From an uncultured Desulfovibrio sp. (GTDB lineage: Bacteria; Desulfobacterota; Desulfovibrionia; Desulfovibrionales; Desulfovibrionaceae): a stretch of DNA of 34,194 nucleotides. Every line of letters starts with the position of its first letter. Positions within the stretch are counted from its first letter, which is position 1. The position numbers and the translations under genes were made by a program. Positions 18,601 through 26,435 of the stretch are shown here, one piece after another. The notes beneath the pieces are model-generated. The model worked only from the letters and a program-made list of their open reading frames with translations. It did not search any database and had not been told where the DNA came from. Location: assembly GCA_944324555.1 (NCBI GenBank), contig CALUWU010000013.1, positions 1 through 34,194 on the forward strand, written 5' to 3'.

Positions 18601-21273
18601 GCCGCCGGTCGCGCGCTGCGGTATGTAGTCAAGGTTGTTGACGCCGCCTTCGGGCTTCCAGCCCAGCGCCAGCGCCTGCGGCGAAAAGAGGGCGCTCAGG
18701 CTGCGGGTCGCGGCGCGTCCGCCGGAAGGCTCGAAACCTTCTATTTGCACCACGCCGCGGAAGGTGCCGGGCAGCAGGCGGCCCAGGGGCAGGGGCAGGA
18801 GGGCGGAACCGGAGGCGTCCGTCGTGACGTCCCCGGCGGGCAGGACGCGGCTTTCCCCGTTGAAGGGCGCGGCGTCGTAGAACGTGTAGTCGCTGAACTC
18901 GGCAAAGCGGAGCGTTCCGCCTTCCGTCTGGAAGGAGGCGCTGACGCGATGCCCGGCGGCGGGTTCGCCGTAGAGATTGTCCAGCCGGACGCGGGCCGAA
19001 GGCGCGTCGTCGGCGCCGGTGCGGAACCAGCCGCGCGGGGCCGCGGGCGAAAAGTCCGCCTTGACGCTCAGCGTATCGGGCTGAAATTCTTCCACGCGGA
19101 CGACGGCGTCGCCCAGAAGGACTCTTCTGTCTCCGGCAAGACGCACGGAAAGCCGGTAGGGGCCGGTCGCCGTATCGGCGGGGCTTTGCCATTCCAGGGT
19201 GAAGAGACCGTCCGCGCCGGAGGTTACGGCGCGGCGCAGCGCCGTTCTTGCGGCTGGGTCGGTCAGTTCCATTTCCAGCGGCAGCCCCTCGGGCAGGGGC
19301 GCGCCGTCGGCCCGGCGCAGGATGCAGCCGAAATGCAGCGTTTCGCCGGGACGGTAAAGGCCGCGCTGGCTGAAAACGAAGGCGAGCATTCCGTCGACGC
19401 TCGTATGCCGTCCGGCAACGGGAAAGTCGCTGTAATCGACCGTGCGCGCGGCGTCCTGCAACGAGAGCCAGGCAAGGTCCTGCCCGTCGGCGCTTTGCGC
19501 CACAACGGCGGCCGGCGCCTTTTCCCGCGTCAGGCCTCTTGTGGACGGCAGGCTCGCGCGCCCCTGCTCGTCGGTCTTGGCGGTCATGACGGCTTCGCCG
19601 TTGGCGCCCAGAAGACGCACGACGGCCCCCGCGACGGGCGCTCCCGTTCCCAGATGCTGAATGAAGACCATCCGGCTTTCGTCGGCGGCGGTCTTGACGG
19701 TCATGCCGAGATCCGTGGCCAGCAGCAGACGCTCCAGATAGGTCCGCTGCTTGCCGTCGGCGTCAAAGCCCCTGAGCTGGAGAGCGAAGAGGCCGGAGAC
19801 GGGGCCGTCCTTGTCGCGCAGCAGATTCGCGAGATCCAGCGAGTGAAAGACGGCCCGGCCCGGCGTTTCCGGCGCGGGCAGGGTCGCTTCGCCTTCGACC
19901 AGCGTTCCCAGCTGGGCGTAATCCGTTCCCCAGACGGCGAGGCCGGGTCCCTGAATGCGCTGCGCCAGCAGGGCAAGAAAGGGTTCGCGCACCCGGTAGG
20001 CGCTCCATTCCAGACGCCGCACGCCCACGGTATGCAGGTCCAGCTTTCTCTCGCCGCTCAGGGAGAGCATATTGCCCGGTTGCAGAAAGTTCACCGAGGG
20101 CTCGAAACTGGGCGCGCGCAGCAGGAAGCGCCGATCCTCCGTCAGCGTCAGCCCGTTGCCGGCCGTCAGACCCTTTTGCAGATCGACCGCCAGAAAGCGC
20201 CCTTCTTCCGCCGCAAGGCGGAAAAGCAGCCGGTCGCTTTCGTGATCGCCCTGTTCCAGCGGTTCGGGCGTCAGGGGCGTTCCCCGTTCCCTGTCTTCGC
20301 GGCTGACGGCGGGCATGTTCGCCCAGTCCGTATCGCTGCCGCCGCCCGGCACGGCCCGGGCGGGAAGCTGCACGACGGAAAGGCGGCGCAGGACGTCCGA
20401 AGGTTTGACGCGCAGCGTGGTGCGTATTTCCAGCTGCATGACGCGGTTCAGATCCTTGTCGTAAACGCCGGTGATTTCCGCGGAGCGCACGTCAAGCAGC
20501 TGCCTGCTGCCGGGGACGGCAAAGCGGCTTTCCGCGGGCTTCTGCGCGCGGACATGGCGTTCGCCGTCGTCGACGGCAAAGGAATACATGCCGTGGAGGG
20601 TGATGCGCCCCTGGGCGTTGTTTTCGGGCAGCGCCGCGACGGCGGCCGTAACCAGCGCCTCGTCGCGGCTTTCGTTCCAGACGACGCGGGGGCGGTCAAA
20701 GCGCAGGCCGGAGCCCGGCGAGGCGGCCCCCAGACGGAGCGAGGCCTCCACCTGTCCCGTATCGGCGGGCCAGATGAAATACAGCGGAACGGAAACGGCG
20801 TGCCGTCCGTCCGCCGCCGGATTCGCCCAGAAGGTTTCCTTGCCGATACGCACGGCCTGCGGGCTTGTCGTATAGCGCAGGCGCGTCGTCCGCAGCTTCA
20901 TGCCGGCGGGGAGCGGCAGATCCGCCAGAGAAACGTCGTACTGCGCGGCGGGCTTCAGGGACGTTTCCGGGTAGAAGCGCAGGACATGCGGCTCCTGCCA
21001 GCGCCAGACGCCCGGCGTCGCCGGCTGCATCCTGACGCCCTCGGCCGCGCGTCCGACAACGCCGGGCATGGGCGCCGCGCAGCGTTCGAGCCAGTTCTTG
21101 CCGTAGGCCGCGCGGCACTGTTCTTCGTCAAGGGTAAAGGAGATGCTGAAACCTTCGTTCCAGAGGTCCTTGTCCGGGGAACTCGGCGTCGCGATGCGAA
21201 AGGCGGCGTCCGCCGCGGCGGCGCTGCCCGCGCTCAGCAGCAGCGCAAGCGCCAGCACGAACCGTAACAGCAT
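15649..21273 (-). CDS. Bacterial alpha-2-macroglobulin family protein lacking the thioester cysteine
   Basis: Very large (1874 residues) protease-trapping type protein of the cell envelope. It has a classical signal peptide (MLLRFVLALALLLSAGSAAA, cleavage near residue 21) and no lipobox cysteine, so it should be a soluble or loosely attached periplasmic protein. MG-type beta domains fill residues 30 to about 1250, including MG2/MG3-like stretches (GLYRPGETLHFGCILRRADG, DTATGPYRLSVRL) and ALVVANTVPG before the helical thioester-domain region (about 1390-1700). At the thioester site, where the family has C-x-E-Q, this protein reads YAGVEQRVSQ with glycine at 1428; covalent trapping should not be possible. 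A C-terminal receptor-domain-like part follows. The ATG has AAGGAG upstream. The gene lies 61 bases after hydBG on the same strand. Confidence 0.9.
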   Translation of the reverse strand: MLLRFVLALALLLSAGSAAAADAAFRIATPSSPDKDLWNEGFSISFTLDEEQCRAAYGKNWLERCAAPMPGVVGRAAEGVRMQPATPGVWRWQEPHVLRFYPETSLKPAAQYDVSLADLPLPAGMKLRTTRLRYTTSPQAVRIGKETFWANPAADGRHAVSVPLYFIWPADTGQVEASLRLGAASPGSGLRFDRPRVVWNESRDEALVTAAVAALPENNAQGRITLHGMYSFAVDDGERHVRAQKPAESRFAVPGSRQLLDVRSAEITGVYDKDLNRVMQLEIRTTLRVKPSDVLRRLSVVQLPARAVPGGGSDTDWANMPAVSREDRERGTPLTPEPLEQGDHESDRLLFRLAAEEGRFLAVDLQKGLTAGNGLTLTEDRRFLLRAPSFEPSVNFLQPGNMLSLSGERKLDLHTVGVRRLEWSAYRVREPFLALLAQRIQGPGLAVWGTDYAQLGTLVEGEATLPAPETPGRAVFHSLDLANLLRDKDGPVSGLFALQLRGFDADGKQRTYLERLLLATDLGMTVKTAADESRMVFIQHLGTGAPVAGAVVRLLGANGEAVMTAKTDEQGRASLPSTRGLTREKAPAAVVAQSADGQDLAWLSLQDAARTVDYSDFPVAGRHTSVDGMLAFVFSQRGLYRPGETLHFGCILRRADGAPLPEGLPLEMELTDPAARTALRRAVTSGADGLFTLEWQSPADTATGPYRLSVRLAGDRRVLLGDAVVRVEEFQPDTLSVKADFSPAAPRGWFRTGADDAPSARVRLDNLYGEPAAGHRVSASFQTEGGTLRFAEFSDYTFYDAAPFNGESRVLPAGDVTTDASGSALLPLPLGRLLPGTFRGVVQIEGFEPSGGRAATRSLSALFSPQALALGWKPEGGVNNLDYIPQRATGGLRLLVVDNDLRPVAVEKARIALSERRYVTSLVSDAQGRYRYDAVSVDTETASQEATIPPDGLLWPVPTETPGDYLVTIRDASGALLAKIPFSVAGERLAAPEELEPGALARGNLRLVLDKKSYAPGDTVRLRLSAPFDGSGLITIERDRVLAHAWFTAKAGESVQEIALPRDFEGSGFVNVSFVRSPESPAVYMQPHAYAAAPFSAGVEQRDMGLRLEAPAAVRPGDALRLRLSSRIPGRAVVFAVDEGILQLTGFQTPDPLREILLGRALDVRTSQMFDLLMPDHARLRGRISGFGGGVGFGGRFLNPFQRRGEAPFAFWMEPVEVGPQAREITIPVPESFAGKVRLMAVGAAASGTPSATAGSAEAFAEVRGSVILKPLLPLTVAPGDVFEGALVVANTVPGSGPEAAIRLELRCGPGLELRDVPDVRTVVVPENGETVIPLPLRALDVPGPASIDIVATPEKDAPARRSVELSIRPATPRTLTLSEVVVDKRRDVRAPSALYPWEAVTRASLSTGPLSALRAVFARLDAAPYAGVEQRVSQAFPLAALSAAPELRDVVMARPDLSPEDRGKESVRSVDAAVQSIQRCFTGNEGVSFWPGGKADDFLTAYAADFLLTLRENGGIAPEPLTRNLLDTLQQIATRPPASAHDARVRLYAVWILLRDGRIMTQETRELERWFRENLPAWDRDAVATLLADCLAMLRLERQARDVLPTRISVPATDPVFSPAVLHGLHALALSRSFPERRVDIPVDALVRYAASNASSLELAFLARGLLALGATPPPLPDNISLTCTEYAPGFSPTDARPLALGSMLTLDAPGCLRFETNAPGGEGWRLQLLNDGYPRQAQPQKSQGLEVRRRFLDERGEPVLSAPAGALLTVEISLRSDSAPRQNIVVVDLLPGGLEPVLERDDALPQGEGLLYRQRREDRFLFFVNAAPVAETYRYRVRAATRGDYALPPVSAEAMYDAAARAAADGGRFVVK

Positions 21274-21334
21274 GTCCTGCTCCTTGATTTGCCTGTTGGT
21301 GATGAAGGGGCCGCGCTACCGGGGGCCGGAAGCG

Positions 21335-23248
21335 TCAGAACTCTTCGGGAAGTTGCAGCATTTCCTCGTAGGTGAAGACCGGGCCGTCAAGGCACATGTA
21401 GTGCGAGCCCACCTTGCAGTGGCCGCACTTGCCCACGCCGCAGCGCATATGGGTTTCCAGCGACGTGTAGATGTCCGCGGGGCGCATGCCCAGACCCAGC
21501 AGGTCCTTGGAAACCAGCTTGATGCGACGCGGCGAGGCGCAGAGAATGGCGCGGGACGAGCCCCAATCGAAACCCAGCTCCGGCAGCAGATCGTTGATAT
21601 AGCCCACATGCGCGTTCACCGCGTCGGTGGGGCGGGCCAGCGCGTAGCGCACCTCGACGCCGGGTTCGCCGGCCCAGCGGCGCAGATCGTCCTTGTAGAC
21701 GATGCCTTCGTAGCTTGTGGCGCTGGCGATGATGGCGATACGTCCGTAACGCTCCCGCTCCTGCAGCAGGCGCACGATGATGGTCCGCACGGGGGCCAGC
21801 CCCACGCCGGAACCCACGATGAGCACGTCGCGGCCCGTGAAGGAGCGATAGGGGAAGCCCTTGCCGTAGGGGCCGCGCAGGCCGATGACGTCGCCCGGCC
21901 TGAGGGCGGCCAGCGCCGACGTGACCTTGCCGACCTTCTTGACGCAGAATTCAAATTCCCCGCCGTGCTGATCCCCGAAGGGGATGGAGAGCGCCACCTC
22001 GCCCACGCCGAAGACCGTCACCATGAAGAACTGGCCGGAAAGGCGGAAGGTTTCGGCAAGATGCTCGTCGGTATAGCGGACGACGTAACGGCGGATATCC
22101 GGCGTTTCGTCGCTGATGGACACGATGCGCGCCGGCTGGGGCGTATAGAGCTGCGGATCGGCGCGACGCGGCGTGCGTTCGGAAATGAAGACCGGCGGCG
22201 CGGCTTCGTCGGCGGGAGCGTCGGCCGCGATGCGGGAAACGATTTCGCGGATGTCGATATCCGCCGGGCAGACGTCGATGCAGCGGCCGCAGCCGACGCA
22301 TCCCTTTTTCCCGAAGCGATCTTCAATGTAGACCAGCTTGTCCATGATGCGGTGGCGTACCGCGCCGGCCTTGCTGCGGGGATTGTGCCCGCCCGCGTTG
22401 CGCGTGAACCCCGGCGCCTGACAGGAGTCCTTGACGCGCACGCGCCGGCCCGATTCGGCCGAGAAACGCTCTTCATGGAACTGGAAACAGGTGCAGGTCG
22501 GGCATACGGCCGTGCAGCCGGTACAGGCGATGCAGGCGGGCGTCAGTTCGTCCCAGATCGGATGGTGAAAGCCGCGCAGCAGGACGTTGCGCGCGTCGGA
22601 CATGTCGGGCAGGGGCGGGAAGGCAGCCCGGCACCGCTCTTCCAGCATGAGCAGTCGCGCCTTCAGATCGGCGGCCGGCACGGGACGGAAGAAGGTCGCG
22701 CCCCGTTCCACGAGCGCCTCGCCCTTGCCTGTGGCGCATTCCACCCAGCAGACGTCGCCGTCCGGCGTGAGCAGCAGATCAAAGTCGCCGCGGGCAAAGG
22801 GGCCGGTATGGGTGGCGGCGCAGAAGCAGCGTTCGCCCGGCGTCGTGCAGTTGACGGCAACGACGCTCAGGGCCTCGCGCCGCCGGGAATAGTTGAGATC
22901 CGCGTATTCGCCCAGATAGAATTCATCCAGATAGGAAAGGGCGGCCACGTCGCAGGGACGGATGCCGAACAGGATTGTCGGGCGGCCGTCTTCCGCGCCG
23001 GGACGGGTTTCGTAAGTCCGTTCGTTGCCTTTCCAGTGAAAGAGAACGTCCTGATAGCCGTTCAGGATGTCCACGGGCGGCATGGCAAGATTGCCGTAGT
23101 CGAGATCGACCGGCATGAGAGGTTCGTAGGCCGCGAGGCGCGGCGTGTTTTCGTTGGTCTTGCGGGGATGATAGACGACGGCGTTCCTGCGCCACACGGT
23201 CAGCAACGCGGGAAGATCCGCCGGATTCAGGGCATAGCATGCGCTCAT
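21335..23248 (-). CDS. Fused HydB/AsrA-like and HydG/AsrB-like Fe-S flavoprotein
   Basis: Cytoplasmic electron-transfer protein of 637 residues. The N-terminal half (about 1-345) resembles the beta subunit of sulfhydrogenase/anaerobic sulfite reductase A and carries two 4Fe-4S motifs: C239-C242-C245-C249 (CIACTGCTAVCP) and C317-C320-C323-C327 (CVGCGRCIDVCP). The C-terminal half (about 360-637) resembles the gamma subunit/AsrB/PyrK: an FAD-binding barrel (DIRRYVVRYTDE, GQFFMVTVF), an NAD(P)-binding site (VGSGVGLAPVR) and a 2Fe-2S motif at C603, C608, C611, C619. In most relatives these halves are separate proteins. Placed 3 bases after fdhA, it most likely links formate oxidation to NAD(P)H through its flavin (inference). 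The alternative, an autonomous ferredoxin-NAD(P) oxidoreductase, cannot be excluded. Confidence 0.85.
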   Translation of the reverse strand: MSACYALNPADLPALLTVWRRNAVVYHPRKTNENTPRLAAYEPLMPVDLDYGNLAMPPVDILNGYQDVLFHWKGNERTYETRPGAEDGRPTILFGIRPCDVAALSYLDEFYLGEYADLNYSRRREALSVVAVNCTTPGERCFCAATHTGPFARGDFDLLLTPDGDVCWVECATGKGEALVERGATFFRPVPAADLKARLLMLEERCRAAFPPLPDMSDARNVLLRGFHHPIWDELTPACIACTGCTAVCPTCTCFQFHEERFSAESGRRVRVKDSCQAPGFTRNAGGHNPRSKAGAVRHRIMDKLVYIEDRFGKKGCVGCGRCIDVCPADIDIREIVSRIAADAPADEAAPPVFISERTPRRADPQLYTPQPARIVSISDETPDIRRYVVRYTDEHLAETFRLSGQFFMVTVFGVGEVALSIPFGDQHGGEFEFCVKKVGKVTSALAALRPGDVIGLRGPYGKGFPYRSFTGRDVLIVGSGVGLAPVRTIIVRLLQERERYGRIAIIASATSYEGIVYKDDLRRWAGEPGVEVRYALARPTDAVNAHVGYINDLLPELGFDWGSSRAILCASPRRIKLVSKDLLGLGMRPADIYTSLETHMRCGVGKCGHCKVGSHYMCLDGPVFTYEEMLQLPEEF

Positions 23249-23251
23249 GTC

Positions 23252-25282
23252 TTACACCTTTTCCACTCTGACGGCGCAGATCTTGAATTCGGGAGTCTTG
23301 CTGACGGGATCGCGCTCGGCGCTGGTCAGCAGGTTGACGGGGGCTTCGGCAAAGTGCAGCGGCGCGAAGACCGTGCCCGCGGGCACGGCGTCCGTGATAT
23401 GAACGCGCGCCGCGACGGCCCCCCGGCGGCTGCTCAGGCGCGCGCGGGCGCCGTTCCTCAGGCCGAGAGCCCGGGCGTCGTCGGGGTGCATGTCGACCTC
23501 AAGGTGCGGCATTTCCCGCTCAAGCATGGGGCAGCGGCGCGTCATGGTGCCCGTCAGATACTGGGAATGACCCATGCCGGTATTCAGCAGCAGGGGATAT
23601 TCCGCGTCGGGCAGTTCCGCCGGAGGAACGTGCGCCAGACCGGCGAACAGGCCCTTGCCGCGCGTGAAGCGATCCGCGTGCAGCATGGGGGCGCCGGGGT
23701 GATTCTTGTCCGGGCAGGGCCAGCACAGGCTTTCCCTGTCGAGGCGTTCGTGGCTCATGCCCCGCAGCAACGGCGTGAGCGCGCAGATCTCGTCAAAGAC
23801 GGCGGCGGGGGAATCCGGCGGCATGGGGTAGCCCATGCGGGTGGAAAGCTCCTGTATGACGCGGCTGTTGCTGCGTCCGGCAAGGGGCGGCAGCGCCTGC
23901 CGCACGCGCTGCACGCGGCGCTCGGAGTTGGTGAACGTGCCTTCGCTTTCGGCGAAGGAGGCGCCGGGAAGCGTCAGATGCGCCAGTTCCGTGGTCGGCG
24001 TGGGGAAGATATCGATGCAGAGCAGGAATTCGGCCTTGCTCAGCGCCTGCCTGACGTGGTTTGCGTCCGGGTCGCTGACCACGGGATTTTCCCCGAGGAT
24101 GATCATGGCCTTGAGCGTCCCCTTGTGCAGGGCCTCCATCATTTCCAGAGACGTCAGGCCGGGGGTCGATGGCTGCGGACAGCCCCACGCCCGCGCGAAG
24201 GCCTCGCGCACGGCCGGGTCGTCCGCCTTCTGATAGCCCGGATAATAGTCGGGCAGGCCGCCCATGTCGCAGGAACCCTGCACGTTGTTCTGGCCGCGCA
24301 ACGGGTTGACGCCCGTGCCCGGGCGGCCGATCTGGCCGCAGAGCATGGCAAGGTCGGCCAGTACGCGCACGTTGTTCACGCCGCAGCGGTGCTGCGTGAC
24401 GCCGAGACAATAGACGATGGACGAGGCCGCCGACACGGCGTAGGCCTCGGCGGCGCGGAAGAGCAGATCGCGGGGAACGCCCGTGGCGGCTTCCGTCGCT
24501 TCCGGCGTCCAGGGGGCGATGGCGTCGAGCAGCGCGGGAAAGTTTTCCGTGCGCGTTTCGATAAATTCCCGGTTGTGCCAGCCGTTGTCGTGGATGATGC
24601 GCATCAGGCCGTTGAACAGGGGCACGTCGGTCCCCGGGCGCAGGCGCAGGTGTATGTCGGCCTGTTCCGCCAGCGTCGTGCGGCGCGGGTCCGCCACGAT
24701 GAGGAAGCCGCCCGCGCGCTTGCGCCGCAGCAGCCGCATGCCGACCATGGGATGGGCGACAGTGGCGTTGGAACCGACGACGAGCAGGCAGTCGCTGCGT
24801 TCAAGATCGTCAAAGGGGTTTGTCATGGCCCCGCTGCCAAAGGAGGTGGCAAGACCTGCCACCGTGGGGCCGTGTCAGAGCCGGGCGCAGTGATCGATAT
24901 TGTGCGTGCCGACGGCGCAGCGCGCGAATTTTTGCAGCAGGTAGTTTTCCTCGTTGGTGCAGCGCGCCGACGTCAGTATGCCGATACTGTCCGGCCCGTA
25001 GGCGTCGCGAATGCGGTGCAGCTCGCGGGCGGCGAGATCAAGGGCGCTTTCCCAGTCCAGCGGGCGGGTTTCCCTGTCCTCGCGCAGCAGGGGGCGCGTC
25101 AGGCGGTCGGGGTGCTGCACGAAATCGTGAACGTTCCAGCCCTTGACGCAGAGGCGGCCGCGATTGACCGGCGCGTCCGCCGTGGGGATGGCGCGCAGGA
25201 CGCGCCCTTCGGCCGTTTCCAGCGTCAGGCCGCAGCCGCAGCCGCAATAAGGGCAGACTGTGGGGGTATGTCGAATATCCAT
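23252..25282 (-). CDS. fdhA: Selenocysteine formate dehydrogenase, alpha subunit
   Basis: Molybdenum or tungsten bis-MGD enzyme that oxidises formate to CO2. The frame is interrupted by one UGA at 24877-24875, but both sides are in the same frame and read HCARL-U-HGPTVAGL, exactly the active-site selenocysteine context of formate dehydrogenases; a SECIS hairpin follows. Counted through, the protein has 676 residues with Sec136. The N-terminal 4Fe-4S site is C10, C13, C17 and C45 (CPYCGCGCGL ... GRLCVKG). Later motifs are typical of the FdhF group: GVTQHRCGVNNVRVLADLAM, NPLRGQNNVQGSCDMGGLPD and YPLLLNTGMGHSQYLTGTMT. There is no Tat signal, so it is cytoplasmic. The ATG at 25282 has GGAG eight bases upstream. 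A standard gene caller will split it into two genes at 24875. Confidence 0.93.
24845..24877 (-). promoter_or_regulatory. Selenocysteine UGA codon and bacterial SECIS element
   Basis: Eleven bases after the UGA, GGTGGCAGGTCTTGCCACC (minus strand, 24863-24845) folds into a perfect 7-bp stem with a GGUCU loop. The spacing and the exposed GGUCU resemble the fdhF SECIS of E. coli, which binds SelB to direct Sec insertion. The surrounding coding sequence (UGACACGGCCCC) is also nearly the same as in E. coli. Confidence 0.9.
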
Positions 25283-25382
25283 GTATCTTCTCCGGGCGCG
25301 GGACAGGTCGCGCCGATCTTCATGTTCCTTCCCCCATAAGGGAAAGGGGGCGAGCCTGTAAAGACGAAAAAGGGGAAAGGTT

Positions 25383-25829
25383 TCAGGCGCCGGACGTCCA
25401 TGAGAGAACCGCGGCCGCCACGACAAGGTACCGCCCCAGCTTGGCGGCCAGCGTGATGAGGACGAACGAGAGAAACGGCTCGCGCATGACGCCCGCGGCC
25501 AGCGTCAGCGGATCGCCGACGACGGGCGCCCAGCTGAGCAGCAGCGACCAGCGTCCGTAACGCCGGTACCAGCCTTCCGCGCGCGCCAGGGTCGCGGGGG
25601 AAAACGGAAACCAGCGCCTGCCGCTGTAGCGGGCGATGCCCCGGCCGAGCAGCCAGTTGACGCAGGACCCCGCCGTATTGCCCAGCGCGGCCGCCGTCAG
25701 CAGCGCCCAGACCGGCGCGGCTTCCCGCGTCAGCAGGCCGGCAAGCGTCAGTTCCGATTGCGCGGGCAGCAGGGTCGCCGCCAGAAAGGCCGAGAGGAAA
25801 AGCCCGCCGCAGGCCAGCGCCGCCGTCAT
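25383..25829 (-). CDS. YqaA/DedA-type small membrane protein
   Basis: Integral membrane protein of 148 residues with four hydrophobic segments, of the YqaA branch of the DedA/VTT (SNARE-associated) family, proposed in general to move lipids or ions across the inner membrane. Family features seen are the first helix ending FLAATLLPAQSELTLAG (E after S/Q in a re-entrant loop), LGNTAGSCVNWLLGRGI, and RYGRWSLLLSWAPVVGDPLTLAAGVMR with the G-D-P-L-T motif. Its ATG overlaps the preceding phosphatase stop (ATGA). The 100-base gap to fdhA holds a short CCCCC/GGGGG hairpin on the same strand. No link to formate or molybdenum metabolism is known; association is by position only. Confidence 0.8.
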   Translation of the reverse strand: MTAALACGGLFLSAFLAATLLPAQSELTLAGLLTREAAPVWALLTAAALGNTAGSCVNWLLGRGIARYSGRRWFPFSPATLARAEGWYRRYGRWSLLLSWAPVVGDPLTLAAGVMREPFLSFVLITLAAKLGRYLVVAAAVLSWTSGA

Positions 25830-26434
25830 GCGTCGCCCTCGCCGGTCAGGAAGCGCGGCAGGGCGTCAAAGAAGTCGGGCGGCAGCTCAAGACGCGCGCA
25901 GGCGGCGTAGGGCTGGGGAATGTCGAACAGGCGTCCCAGCGGCAGGGCCAGCGCGTAGGACAGGATGACGCGATTTACGCCGCCGTGCGCCGCCAGAAGG
26001 ACGTTTCCTTGCGGCGCCGGCGTCAGGGCGTCGCGCAGGGCCGGAAGGACGCGCCGCGCCAGCATGCGGAAGGATTCGCCGCCGGGGGGGCGGTAGTCGG
26101 CCGGGCGGCGGCCGCGTTCGGCGTAGGCCCCGGGAAAGCGCTCTTCCACTTCGGCGGGCGTCAGCCCTTCCCATTGCCCGAGGCTTATTTCCCGAAAGGC
26201 GTCCATGGGAACGACGGGCGCGTCGGGGTGCAGGCGTCCGACGATGCCGGCGCTGTCCCGGCAGCGTTGCAGGGAAGAGCAGAGAATGCGCTGGAGAGGC
26301 GTCGCGGCCAAGGCTTCGGCCTGCGCGGCGATCTGGCGCCGGCCAAGGGGCGTCAGCGGCAGGTCGCGCTGTCCTACGAAGCGGCGTTGCGGGTTGGGCG
26401 GCAGCGCCCCGTGTCGCAGCAGATAGAGCGCCAT
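25826..26434 (-). CDS. Histidine phosphatase (phosphoglycerate mutase-like)
   Basis: Small cytoplasmic phosphatase of 202 residues in the CobC/GpmB branch. The catalytic histidine lies in YLLRHGALPPN near the N-terminus, with LTPLGRRQIAAQAEAL, SSLQRCRDSAGIV, the acid residue in REISLGQWEG and the second histidine in LLAAHGGVNRVIL. CobC removes the phosphate in alpha-ribazole synthesis, but this branch is broad and the substrate is not predictable. The start chosen at 26434 begins MALYLLRHG; the frame is open further but only inside the preceding gene. One base separates it from the MobA-like/HD gene, which implies co-translation and perhaps removal of a phosphate from a nucleotide or cofactor intermediate made there (inference). 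Confidence 0.88.
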   Translation of the reverse strand: MALYLLRHGALPPNPQRRFVGQRDLPLTPLGRRQIAAQAEALAATPLQRILCSSLQRCRDSAGIVGRLHPDAPVVPMDAFREISLGQWEGLTPAEVEERFPGAYAERGRRPADYRPPGGESFRMLARRVLPALRDALTPAPQGNVLLAAHGGVNRVILSYALALPLGRLFDIPQPYAACARLELPPDFFDALPRFLTGEGDA

Positions 26435-26435
26435 G

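Noticed and set aside
15472..21267. Plus-strand open frame of 1931 codons opposite the macroglobulin gene
   Set aside because: It mirrors the macroglobulin almost exactly, has low-complexity G/R/A/Q composition and begins inside a repeat; the minus-strand frame has a signal peptide, ribosome site and recognisable domains.
24863..24877. fdhA as a nonsense-mutated pseudogene or two separate genes
   Set aside because: The UGA is exactly at the active-site Sec position, both halves share one frame, and a SECIS hairpin follows at the right distance.
21143..25339. Plus-strand open frame of 1398 codons opposite hydBG and fdhA
   Set aside because: Shadow of the two oxidoreductase genes; no motif or ribosome site.
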